64,000 nt of DNA from assembly GCF_947491795.1 (NCBI RefSeq), contig NZ_CANLKW010000001.1, positions 1,328,978 to 1,392,977 on the forward strand, read 5' to 3'. The DNA is from an uncultured Roseobacter sp. (GTDB lineage: Bacteria; Pseudomonadota; Alphaproteobacteria; Rhodobacterales; Rhodobacteraceae). Each line of letters starts with the position of its first letter. The stretch's first letter is position 1. This document shows, in pieces, positions 8,249 to 16,528 of this stretch. The position numbers were made by a program, and so were the translations under genes. A model generated the notes under the pieces. The model searched no databases, had not been told where the DNA came from, and saw only the letters and a program-made list of their open reading frames with translations.

Positions 8249-10012
8249 CGGAATGGTCAGCGACACGAGCGCTGCCGTGGACAGGTTCAGGGGCAGCCCC
8301 ACCCGGATAAAGTCTGTAAATCTGTAGCCGCCCGGACCATACACCAGCGTGTTCGTCTGATACCCGATCGGCGTTGCAAAGGCGCAGGATGCCGCAATCA
8401 TCACCGTTACTACCAGCGGGCGCGGATCAAGCCCCAGAGCCAGCGCCAGACCGATGGCCAGAGGTGTCATGATGACCGCCACCGCATTGTTGGACACCAG
8501 TTCCGTCAGGGTGGAGGTCATTACAAAAACTGCCAGAAGCACCAGACCGGGCGGCAGCACGGCCAGCGCCGGAGACACCGCCCCGACGATGAGCGCTACG
8601 GCACCGGATATCTGCAACGCCGCGCCGACACCGAGCATCGAGAAAATCAGCGCCAGTAAGCGGCCATCGACGAAAGAGAACGCCTCATCCGCGTCAATAC
8701 AGCCGGTCACCAGAACCAGGGCCACGGCCAGCACGGCAAGTAACAGGATGGGCGCAACATTCAACGCCGCCAGGATAACAATCCCCGCCAGCACCGTCAC
8801 AGCCACTGGCGCGTGACTGCGCCGGTAAGCCCGCTCAGAAGGCTGCGCTACATCCACCATGTCCATATCTGCGGCCAGGCGCTGAATATCTGCGGGCGCG
8901 CCTTCGAGCAGCAACGTATCACCGACGCGGACCACCAGGTCGTCCAGCTGGCGGCCAATGTTCTGATTTCGCCGATGGACCGCCAGCGTGTAGACACCGT
9001 AGCGGCGGCGCAGGCGCAGCGAGCCCAGCATCCGCCCGATCATCCGGCACCCCGGTGTGATCAGCACCTCGACAGTTGTTGTTTCGACCGAAGAGACCTG
9101 ATCCACGGGCCGTAATTCGCGGTTGCTCTGCAGGCTGAGCAGTTCGGTCATCTGCGTCCTGAGAACCACGCGGTCGCCTGTCTGCAGAGCGACCCCCTGA
9201 AGGTTCCGGCGCAACGAGGCATCTCCGCGCACCACATCCACGAGCCGGACGCCGTCACGTTTGAACAGCGGAACCTCCAGCACCTCTTCTCCGATCAGGT
9301 TGCTGTCGGGTGGAATAACGGCCTCGGTAAAGAACTTCTTTTTCGAACTGTCAGACAGCAGGCTTGCCATACTGTCCCGGTCCGGCAAGAGGCGTGGCGC
9401 AATTACGCTGAGATAGATCAGACCCCAGACACAGACCACGAGGCCAACGGGCATGATCTCGAAAATCGTAAAGGCGGCCAGCCCTTCGGCCCGGGCGACA
9501 CCGTCCACCAGCAGGTTGGTTGATGTCCCGATCAGTGTCAGCGACCCGCCCATGATGGCTGCATAAGACAGCGGGATCAGCAGGCGCGACGCCCGCGTTC
9601 CCAGTGTTTTGCTCAGTTGCACGACCACCGGGATCATCACCACGACAACGGGTGTATTGTTCATGATCGCCGAGGCCCCCATCACCGAGAGGATAACACC
9701 TGCAACGGCTGATCTGGGATGTGTCCTGGCATATCTTTCCGCCAGCCGGGTCAGCACATCCAGCGCGCCGGTACGCACCAGGGCCCCCATCACGATAAAC
9801 ATTGCTGCGATGGTCCAGGGCGCGGGATTGCTCAGCACCGCCAGGGCATTGTCATACGGCAGCACGCCAAGAGCCAGCATCAGCGCGGCACCGGCGATCG
9901 CGACGACTTCGGTCGGAAAGGTTTCACGCACAAAGAGCGTAAACATGACCCCGACAACGAGCAGGGTCAGCAGTGCACTGGTGGTCTGGGAAAGCGCAAA
10001 CAGGGAGATCAC
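8231..10012 (-). CDS. SLC13/DASS-type permease with two internal TrkA-C domains (paralogue)
   Basis: 593-aa inner-membrane protein with the same plan as the 5588-7360 product: helices at about residues 1-200, two TrkA-C domains (about 215-295 and 300-385, including LQTGDRVVLRTQ and VGDTLLLEG), then helices to the C-terminus. Transport-hairpin segments are seen as MNNTPVVVVMIP, GTSTNLLVDG and the late SNNAVAVIMTPL and GYQTNTLVYGPGG. Both copies end in a near-identical PGGYRF..(10)..GLPL block, implying common ancestry though overall identity looks modest. Anion substrate unknown. Confidence 0.88.
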   Translation of the reverse strand: MISLFALSQTTSALLTLLVVGVMFTLFVRETFPTEVVAIAGAALMLALGVLPYDNALAVLSNPAPWTIAAMFIVMGALVRTGALDVLTRLAERYARTHPRSAVAGVILSVMGASAIMNNTPVVVVMIPVVVQLSKTLGTRASRLLIPLSYAAIMGGSLTLIGTSTNLLVDGVARAEGLAAFTIFEIMPVGLVVCVWGLIYLSVIAPRLLPDRDSMASLLSDSSKKKFFTEAVIPPDSNLIGEEVLEVPLFKRDGVRLVDVVRGDASLRRNLQGVALQTGDRVVLRTQMTELLSLQSNRELRPVDQVSSVETTTVEVLITPGCRMIGRMLGSLRLRRRYGVYTLAVHRRNQNIGRQLDDLVVRVGDTLLLEGAPADIQRLAADMDMVDVAQPSERAYRRSHAPVAVTVLAGIVILAALNVAPILLLAVLAVALVLVTGCIDADEAFSFVDGRLLALIFSMLGVGAALQISGAVALIVGAVSPALAVLPPGLVLLAVFVMTSTLTELVSNNAVAVIMTPLAIGLALALGLDPRPLVVTVMIAASCAFATPIGYQTNTLVYGPGGYRFTDFIRVGLPLNLSTAALVSLTIPLFWPL

Positions 10013-10062
10013 AGAAGGCAGGTCCTGTCGTTGTGGGCGTCTGGATGAGTGTCGCTGATTGC

Positions 10063-10974
10063 TCAGGCCCCGGCAAGCGCCTGTCTGGGTCGCGGCTGAA
10101 CAAGGTACATGCCGGCAAACATCAGGGCCATGGCTGCCCAGATACCGGGCGCATAGGCTTCGCCGAGGATCAGTTTGGCCCAGAAAACCCCGAATCCTGT
10201 GACAAGGTAGCTGACCTGGACCGCAAAAACCGATCCCGCACGGCCCACCATCCAGACGTATCCCGCATAGACCAAAACATGGATGACCGATGCCAGAATA
10301 TGCGCCTGACCCTCAGGGGTGAGCGCTGCAGATGCCGGGATCCACTGACCGGACAGCGCCGCAACTGGCAGCATGATCACTGCCCCCATAAGCGACGCCC
10401 CATAGAGCACCTGGAACGGGTCCATGCCTGCGGTCCCGGTACGGGCAACCAGATTGCCCTCCAGCCCGTAGCACAGGCTGCTGACCAGCCCGATGATCAC
10501 CCAGAACACAGGCAGGTTCATTGCTTCGGCGCCCGGCAGCGCAATCAGCAGAACGCCTGCAAGACCGCAGGTCAGCCCGCCAAGGCGTTTCCACGAAAAA
10601 CGATCCAGCCCCAGCATCAGTGCTATGGGAAAGGCCCACATCGGCACCATCGACAGCAGCAGTGACAGCACCCCTGACGGCAGATGCACAGCCGCCTGAT
10701 AAGATGTGGAATTCGGCACCACGGTGCCAATCACCAGCACCATCAGGCAAATCCCGATCTGACGCCGAGACACCGGCAGCCTGGTGCCCCGCAACACACC
10801 GATAAACGCCATCAGAGCCGCCCCAATGGCAAGTTGCCAGAAAATAAGCCCGAAGTGTTTGTATCCTGTGGAAACCGCTATTTTTGTCAGCGGCTGGGTC
10901 ATGCCCCAACCGGCCCCCATGATGACGAGAATGCCGGTGAACATCACAATCTCGCGCCGGGTCAGGGCTGTCAT
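10063..10974 (-). CDS. DMT/EamA-family membrane transporter
   Basis: 303-aa inner-membrane protein with two EamA repeats and ten hydrophobic stretches. The start was set at ATG 10974 (MTALTRREIVMF), which overlaps the stop of the YmdB-type gene in an ATGA quartet; a longer frame beginning at 11178 is antisense-like filler with no family sequence. It is co-transcribed with the phosphoesterase gene. The first helix reads IMGAGWGMTQPLTKIAV, the usual start of this family. Substrate unknown. Confidence 0.85.
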   Translation of the reverse strand: MTALTRREIVMFTGILVIMGAGWGMTQPLTKIAVSTGYKHFGLIFWQLAIGAALMAFIGVLRGTRLPVSRRQIGICLMVLVIGTVVPNSTSYQAAVHLPSGVLSLLLSMVPMWAFPIALMLGLDRFSWKRLGGLTCGLAGVLLIALPGAEAMNLPVFWVIIGLVSSLCYGLEGNLVARTGTAGMDPFQVLYGASLMGAVIMLPVAALSGQWIPASAALTPEGQAHILASVIHVLVYAGYVWMVGRAGSVFAVQVSYLVTGFGVFWAKLILGEAYAPGIWAAMALMFAGMYLVQPRPRQALAGA

Positions 10975-11783
10975 GGGCCAGCGGTTTCCAGCAGACCACC
11001 GTTGCGGACCATAGCGATGCGCGTTGCAGCACCGGTCCTGTCGTCGGTCTCGATGTATACGCCCGAAAGGGTCGCGTCGCCATTGGCCGGTGTAAAGCGG
11101 TCTTTTGGCATGCCGGTGATAAAGCGGCGCAGTGGTTCGGTTTTCTCCATACCGATCACTGAATTGTAATCTCCGCACATGCCCGCATCGGTCAGATAAC
11201 CAGTGCCCCCTGGCAGCACCATGGCGTCCGCAGTCGGTACATGGGTGTGGGTACCCGCCACCAGGCTCGCACGCCCGTCGCAGAAGTGCCCCATCGCCAT
11301 TTTTTCTGACGTCGCCTCGCAGTGGAAATCGACAATCACCGCCTGTGCCATTCCGCCCCGCGGATGCGTTTTCAGCACCGGCTCCAGCGCAGAGAACGGA
11401 TCGTCAAAGGGTCGTTTCATAAACACCTGACCCAACGCCTGGGCGACCAGCACTTTTCGCCCGTTCTGTGTGGTGAACAGGCGTGACCCCTTGCCCGGAG
11501 CGGTTTTTGAGAAGTTCAGCGGACGGATAACCCGCGGCTCCTGCTCGATGAACTGCAGCATGTCCTTCTGATCAAAGGCATGATCGCCCAGCGTCAGGCA
11601 ATCAGCACCTGCGTCCAGCAGGGTTTTGGCGTGGCTGCCGGAAAGTCCCATGCCGGACGTGGCGTTTTCTGCGTTCACGACAATAAAGTCGAGCTTCCAC
11701 TCTGACCGCAGGCGGGGCAGGTTTTCCGTCACTGCGCGTCGTCCCGCGCGGCCCATGACATCGCCGAGGAATAGAATTTTCAT
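10971..11783 (-). CDS. TIGR00282/YmdB-type metallophosphoesterase
   Basis: Cytosolic 270-aa dinuclear-metal phosphodiesterase. Start ATG 11783 (MKILFLGDVMGRAGRRAV) places the first metal-binding GDVMGRAGR motif at residues 7-15. The family blocks NAENATSGMG (about 39-48), GDHAFDQ, IVDFHCEATSEK and GTHTHVPTAD follow in order, giving the metal-ligand Asp/His/Glu set. B. subtilis YmdB is a 2',3'-cyclic-nucleotide phosphodiesterase affecting motility and biofilm choice; a comparable activity is plausible. Translationally coupled to the DMT gene downstream. Confidence 0.93.
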   Translation of the reverse strand: MKILFLGDVMGRAGRRAVTENLPRLRSEWKLDFIVVNAENATSGMGLSGSHAKTLLDAGADCLTLGDHAFDQKDMLQFIEQEPRVIRPLNFSKTAPGKGSRLFTTQNGRKVLVAQALGQVFMKRPFDDPFSALEPVLKTHPRGGMAQAVIVDFHCEATSEKMAMGHFCDGRASLVAGTHTHVPTADAMVLPGGTGYLTDAGMCGDYNSVIGMEKTEPLRRFITGMPKDRFTPANGDATLSGVYIETDDRTGAATRIAMVRNGGLLETAGP

Positions 11784-11905
11784 GACTGAGAGGCGTAGGG
11801 CGGGCGGCCAGGCAGGGCAAGTGCCCAGGTGAAAATAAATATATGCTGCACGTATCGCGCGAGGGACTGCTGTGTCAGGATGAGGCAAACTCCGGGGAGG
11901 ATCCA

Positions 11906-12739
11906 ATGAGCTGGAAAGAGACACAAGAGAACGGCGGCCTTGCCGTCATAACCGGCGGAGCCAGCGGCGTCGGGCTGGCCGCTGCACATCTGCTGGCTGA
12001 CCGCGGCTTTGATCTGATGCTGGCTGATCTGGGTGAGGAGCAGCTTTCAGCTGCGGCATCAGCCCTGCGGTCGCGTGGTGCCCGTGTGCATACATCTGTC
12101 GTCGATGTGTCCGACACCGGTGCGATGGAAAACCTCGCCCGGCAGGCATTCGAGACAGGGCCCGTCGCCGTACTGATGAACAACGCAGGCATGGCCCGCC
12201 CCACGACAACACTGGACAGCGCAGACCAGTGGCGGCGTATCATTGACGTGAACTTCTACGGTGTCCTGAATGGCGTGCAGGCGTTCGTGCCCCGCATGAT
12301 CGACGCAGACCGTCCCGCCGTCGTGATCAACACCGGCTCAAAACAGGGGATTACCACGCCCCCCGGCAACCCGGCATACAACGTCAGCAAAGCCGCTGTC
12401 CGTGTGCTGACAGAACAGCTGGCCCATGAATTGCGCGAAGCCGGTGCCCCGTTGCAGACGCATCTTTTCGTGCCCGGGTTCACCTATACCGGCATGATTG
12501 CCGCCTTTATGCCGGAAAAACCGGCAGCAGCCTGGACCAGCGAAGAATGCGTCGGGTATCTCTTTGAGCGGGTGTCAGCCGGGGATTTTTACATCCTGTG
12601 CCCCGATAACGACGTCTCCCGGGAAACTGATGCAAAGCGTGTGCTCTGGTCCGCCGGTGACATTGCGGAAAACCGTCCTCCTCTCTCGCGCTGGCATCCG
12701 GATTGGAAAGAAGCTTTCAGCGCGTGGGAAAAGGGCTGA
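11906..12739 (+). CDS. Short-chain dehydrogenase/reductase (SDR)
   Basis: 277-aa NAD(P)-dependent oxidoreductase. Start ATG 11906 follows a strong GGGGAGG site; an upstream start at 11843 adds no family sequence. Rossmann motif TGGASGVG (about residues 17-24), NNAG about 92-95, catalytic Ser in NTGSKQG (about 147), and Tyr-x3-Lys in YNVSKAA (about 160-164). The distinctive C-terminus (LFERVSAGDFYILCPDNDVS) resembles SDRs annotated for broad substrates. Convergent and almost abutting the cyclo-ligase gene (12740). Confidence 0.88.
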   Translation: MSWKETQENGGLAVITGGASGVGLAAAHLLADRGFDLMLADLGEEQLSAAASALRSRGARVHTSVVDVSDTGAMENLARQAFETGPVAVLMNNAGMARPTTTLDSADQWRRIIDVNFYGVLNGVQAFVPRMIDADRPAVVINTGSKQGITTPPGNPAYNVSKAAVRVLTEQLAHELREAGAPLQTHLFVPGFTYTGMIAAFMPEKPAAAWTSEECVGYLFERVSAGDFYILCPDNDVSRETDAKRVLWSAGDIAENRPPLSRWHPDWKEAFSAWEKG

Positions 12740-13303
12740 TCACCGCAGGTCGATGACCCGCTTTTCGGTCACGATCAGATCCAGCGGCTGGTCTGTGGGC
12801 TCCAGCGGCAGCGTATCGGCCTGCTGTGCTTCGTAGGCGAAACCGACAGCCAGCGTGGCGCGGCGGGATCGCAACAGTTCCAGTGTCCGGTCGTAGAACC
12901 CCCCGCCGTAGCCCAGCCGCCCGCCACTGGCGTCAAAGGCCACAAGAGGCACAATCACGATCTCCGGCTCGAAAAATACCGGGCGCACCGGAACACGCGC
13001 ACCAAACGCCCGCGGCTCCAGTTCAGCGCCCGGCTCCCAGCGGGCAAATTTCAGAGGCAGGCCCGCTGCTGAAATAACCGGCACGCCGACCACACCATGC
13101 GCGCTGGCTTCTTCCATGGCAGGCAGCGGATCGATCTCTGTGCGGATCGGCATGTAACCCGAAACAGGCACACCACGATATCCTGCCAGAAACGCAGACA
13201 ACAACCCCGCCCCTGCCCCCGTGTCAGCCGCATGTGCCGCCTTGCGGCGCGCAAACCCGGCTGTGCGCGCATCAGCTTTGATGGAGGCCAGCCCGGCGCT
13301 CAC
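12740..13303 (-). CDS. 5-formyltetrahydrofolate cyclo-ligase
   Basis: ATP-dependent conversion of 5-formyl-THF to 5,10-methenyl-THF, salvaging the folate one-carbon pool. 187 aa, normal length. Family signatures: YMPIRTEIDPLP (about 50-61), VPLVAFDASGGRLGYGGGFYDRTL (about 117-140, substrate/ATP site) and the closing LPLEPTDQPLDLIVTE. The start is GTG 13303, overlapping the mgtE stop in a GTGA quartet, so the two genes are coupled. In many alphaproteobacteria this gene follows the 6S RNA; no such RNA is apparent here. Confidence 0.92.
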   Translation of the reverse strand: MSAGLASIKADARTAGFARRKAAHAADTGAGAGLLSAFLAGYRGVPVSGYMPIRTEIDPLPAMEEASAHGVVGVPVISAAGLPLKFARWEPGAELEPRAFGARVPVRPVFFEPEIVIVPLVAFDASGGRLGYGGGFYDRTLELLRSRRATLAVGFAYEAQQADTLPLEPTDQPLDLIVTEKRVIDLR

Positions 13304-14691
13304 AGCAAAACAAGCACCGCAAGGCCCAGAAAGGCGAAAAAGCCCACCACATCTGTAACCGTTGTGACAAAGGCACCGGAGGCAAGCGCCGGGTCGACAC
13401 CCACACGCTCCAGGATCACGGGGATGACGGTGCCCGCCAGGCCCGCAACCACCAGATTGATCACCATTGCCGCGGCCAGCACATAGCCCAGTGCGGGAGA
13501 TCCGAACCAGATGAACCCGACAAAACCCATGACCACCGCGAAAATCGTGCCATTTACCAGACCAACAAGGACTTCGCGGCGGATAACCCGCCAGACGTTT
13601 GCACCGGTCAGATCCTTGGTGGCAATTGCGCGCACCGCCACCGTCAGTGACTGTGTGCCTGCGTTGCCTCCCATTGACGCAACAATGGGCATCAGCACGG
13701 CCAGTGCCACAATCTGCGCCAGCGCCACTTCAAACTGCGCAATGACCAGCGACGCAGCAATTGCCGTAACGAGGTTCACAGCCAGCCAGGGCAGTCTTTG
13801 TTTTGTTGTCTCGATCACCCGGTCGGACAGAGAGCTTTCCCCCACACCGGCCAGCCGCAGAATGTCTTCTTCGTGCTCTTCGTCCAGCACGGCCATGGCG
13901 TCGTCGATCGTGATGATCCCGATAAGCCTCTCCTCGTCATCGACAACGGGGGCTGAAATCAGGTGGTACTGATTGAACGCATAGGCCACATCGGATTCGT
14001 CCTGCATCGCCGGAATGACCTGGAAAGTCTCCTCGCGCAGATCCATCAGTCTTGTTTCACGTTTCGAGCGCATGATCTTGCCCAGCGTCACATTCGCAAC
14101 CGGGTGCAGGCGTGGATCGACGATAACCAGATGATAAAACTGGTCCGGCAGATCATCCTCGGGTGTGGCGCGCAGATAGTCGATGGCATCGCCAACGGTC
14201 CAGTGCTCCGGCGCCATGACAACCTCGCGCTGCATCAGACGTCCGGCAGAGTATTCGGGGTAACTCAGCGCCTGCTCGACAGCCGCCCGGTCTGCATCCT
14301 CCAGCGCGTCCAGAATGGCTTCCTGCTGGTCGTCCTCCAGGTCCTCGACCAGATCGACCACATCGTCGCTGTCCATGTCGCGTACGGCCTGGTTCAGCAC
14401 CTGAGGTGTCAGAACCGCGATCACTTCCTCGCGCAGGCCCTCGTCCAGTTCGGAGAGGATTTCGCCGTCGAACTCCCGGTCATAAAGGCGGATCAGCCGT
14501 GTCCGGTCAAAGGCGTTGATCTGTTCGAGAAGGTCCGCGATGTCCGCCGCGTGCAACGGCTCCATCAGCTCGGTCAACTTGACCTTGTCCTCGATATCGA
14601 CGGCATAGAGGATCGCTGCAATTGCTTTTGGCCCCAGCAGATAGGCGTCTTCTTCCACCTCTGGCTCAATCTGATCCGTCTGATCCGACAT
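13300..14691 (-). CDS. mgtE: Magnesium transporter MgtE
   Basis: Mg2+ channel of 463 aa. Domains in order: acidic MgtE_N sensor (about residues 35-135, rich in Asp/Glu), a CBS-domain pair (about 140-265, ending in LIGIITIDDAM and DEEHEEDI), a plug helix, then five membrane helices (about 285-463) including the pore-lining ALAVLMPIVASMGGNAGTQS segment. Mg2+ binding at the cytosolic domains gates the pore in homologues. No Mg2+-responsive leader was recognised in the 107 bases before the start. Confidence 0.95.
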   Translation of the reverse strand: MSDQTDQIEPEVEEDAYLLGPKAIAAILYAVDIEDKVKLTELMEPLHAADIADLLEQINAFDRTRLIRLYDREFDGEILSELDEGLREEVIAVLTPQVLNQAVRDMDSDDVVDLVEDLEDDQQEAILDALEDADRAAVEQALSYPEYSAGRLMQREVVMAPEHWTVGDAIDYLRATPEDDLPDQFYHLVIVDPRLHPVANVTLGKIMRSKRETRLMDLREETFQVIPAMQDESDVAYAFNQYHLISAPVVDDEERLIGIITIDDAMAVLDEEHEEDILRLAGVGESSLSDRVIETTKQRLPWLAVNLVTAIAASLVIAQFEVALAQIVALAVLMPIVASMGGNAGTQSLTVAVRAIATKDLTGANVWRVIRREVLVGLVNGTIFAVVMGFVGFIWFGSPALGYVLAAAMVINLVVAGLAGTVIPVILERVGVDPALASGAFVTTVTDVVGFFAFLGLAVLVLL

Positions 14692-14798
14692 AGGTGCGCC
14701 TCCATTCTCTGTGCCGGACCATAAGCGCGCCGCCAGAGGGATACAATGGCCGCGCGCGCCCCGTTGTGGGGCTGGACAGATGTGCCTAATATCGCGGC

Positions 14799-16094
14799 AT
14801 GAATACAGATATTCTTCTGACCGGTGCCACGTTTGAGGCCTCCGGCAATCCCATGACGTCTCACTGGCAGGATGTGGTTCGGATCAACACCGACGGAGCC
14901 CTGTTAATCCGGGACGGCCGGATTGTGGCCCTGGGCGATGCCCCTGTTTTGAAGCGGTCATACCCGCAGGCCAAGGTTACAGATTACAGTGGCAAGCTGA
15001 TCTGCCCGGGGTTTGTGGACGCCCATGCCCACTATCCTCAGACCGCGATGATTGCGAGCTGGGGCAAGCAGCTGATTGACTGGCTCAACAGCTACACGTT
15101 TCCCGAAGAGATGCGTTTCGGCGATCCATCCTTTGCCAAAGAGACAGCAGAGAGTTACCTGGATCTGGTCTGTGCGCATGGCACGACGACTGTCTGTTCC
15201 TACACCACAATTCATCCCTGCAGTACCGACGCGTTTTTCGCTGCGGCTCAGAGCCGCCGGATGGCTGTGGTCGCAGGCAAAACATGTATGGACCGCAACG
15301 CACCCGACGGGCTTTGTGACACAGCCCTGTCCGCATATGACGACAGCAAAGCCCTGCTCGAACGCTGGCACGGGCGTGACAGGCTGCGTTATGCGATCAC
15401 GCCACGGTTTTCGCCGACCTCAACACCGGAACAGCTGAGCGCGCTCGGTGCGCTCTGGGCAGAATACCCCGACTGCCTGATGCAGACCCACCTGTCCGAA
15501 CAGCTGCCCGAGATCAGATGGGTTGCGGATCTTTTCCCGGATGCCCGCGATTATCTGGATACCTATGAGGCGCATGGCCTGCTGGGCGCACGCGCCGTTT
15601 TCGGTCACGCCATCCACCTGACCGGCCGCGAACGCGACCGCATTGCCGAAACCGGCGCGGCCCTCGTGCACTGCCCGACGTCGAACACCTTCATCGGGTC
15701 GGGCCTGATGGACGTCGCCGGACTGGCAGCGCGCTCCATTTCGCTGGGTCTGGCCACTGATACGGGCGGCGGGTCATCCTTTTCAATGCTGCGCACAATG
15801 GCTGCAGCCTATGAAATTGCCCAGCTCCGCGGTACTGCATTGCACGCAAGCCAGTTGCTGTGGCTGGCAACAGCCGGATCAGCTGCCAGTCTTCATCTGG
15901 GCCATGAAATCGGTTTGCTGCAACCGGGCCTCGTCGCAGACCTCACCATTCTGGACCTCAGCTCGACACCTGCTATCGCCCAGCGGAGCGCGCGCGCGAA
16001 TGATATATGGGAAGCGGTATTTCCGACGATCATGATGGGCGATGACAGGGCAGTCGCGGATGTATGGATTGCGGGGCAACCGGTGCGCACGTAA
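14799..16094 (+). CDS. guaD: Guanine deaminase
   Basis: Zinc-dependent amidohydrolase converting guanine to xanthine and ammonia in purine catabolism; 431 aa. The metal-binding H-x-H is His76-Ala-His78 in PGFVDAHAHYPQ, the third His is in QTHLSEQ (about 228), the fourth in FGHAIHL (about 268), and the metal Asp in ATDTGGGSS (about 318). The TFPEEMRF segment is diagnostic of GuaD. Divergent from mgtE. It faces 8-oxoguanine deaminase and a CAP gene on the opposite strand, giving a small purine-deamination neighbourhood. Confidence 0.92.
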   Translation: MNTDILLTGATFEASGNPMTSHWQDVVRINTDGALLIRDGRIVALGDAPVLKRSYPQAKVTDYSGKLICPGFVDAHAHYPQTAMIASWGKQLIDWLNSYTFPEEMRFGDPSFAKETAESYLDLVCAHGTTTVCSYTTIHPCSTDAFFAAAQSRRMAVVAGKTCMDRNAPDGLCDTALSAYDDSKALLERWHGRDRLRYAITPRFSPTSTPEQLSALGALWAEYPDCLMQTHLSEQLPEIRWVADLFPDARDYLDTYEAHGLLGARAVFGHAIHLTGRERDRIAETGAALVHCPTSNTFIGSGLMDVAGLAARSISLGLATDTGGGSSFSMLRTMAAAYEIAQLRGTALHASQLLWLATAGSAASLHLGHEIGLLQPGLVADLTILDLSSTPAIAQRSARANDIWEAVFPTIMMGDDRAVADVWIAGQPVRT

Positions 16095-16102
16095 CGGCCC
16101 CA

Positions 16103-16528
16103 TCAGCATCCCGGACGGGCAAGCACCATGACCCAGATGAGATCAGGCCCCTGAACCAACGCAAACTCTGACACCTCGCGGGACAACATGTTCCGGCGGT
16201 GCCCGTCTGATCCGGCCCAGGCACGCATGACCTCGTCCAGATCCGCCTGCCCTTTGGCGATGTTCTCAGCTACGATGCACCAGCCATAGCCGGTGCGCGA
16301 AACCCGGGCGGCAACATCGGAGCCGTCGCTGCCGGTATGTTCAAAAAAGCCGCCCTGCGCCATGTCGGTTGCATGCGCTTCTGCCGCGCTTTCCAATTGC
16401 ACTGAGAAGCGCACAGCATCCAGCCCGGCATCTGCCCGAAGGCTGTTCAGTGCCTGCGCTGCGACCGTATTCGCGGATGCCGAAGCCGGAGTGCCCAAAA
16501 TAGCGACAACTGCCAGCACATATCTCAC
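16103..16528 (-). CDS. Secreted CAP-domain (SCP-like) protein
   Basis: 141 aa with a short signal peptide (residues 1-20, cleavage near ASA-NT). The mature part is a single CAP domain: LNSLRADAGL near the start, then His residues in ESAAEAHATDM and FFEHTGSDG, a CIVAENIAKG block, and GSDGHRRNMLS that completes the cavity. The start is GTG 16528, overlapping the stop of 8-oxoguanine deaminase (GTGA). Bacterial CAP proteins are secreted, of largely unknown role. Why it is coupled to a purine deaminase is unclear. Confidence 0.88.
   Translation of the reverse strand: MRYVLAVVAILGTPASASANTVAAQALNSLRADAGLDAVRFSVQLESAAEAHATDMAQGGFFEHTGSDGSDVAARVSRTGYGWCIVAENIAKGQADLDEVMRAWAGSDGHRRNMLSREVSEFALVQGPDLIWVMVLARPGC

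Noticed and set aside
14692..14798. Mg2+ riboswitch before mgtE
   Set aside because: Only 107 bases, shared with the guaD promoter, and no M-box-like conserved segments recognised.
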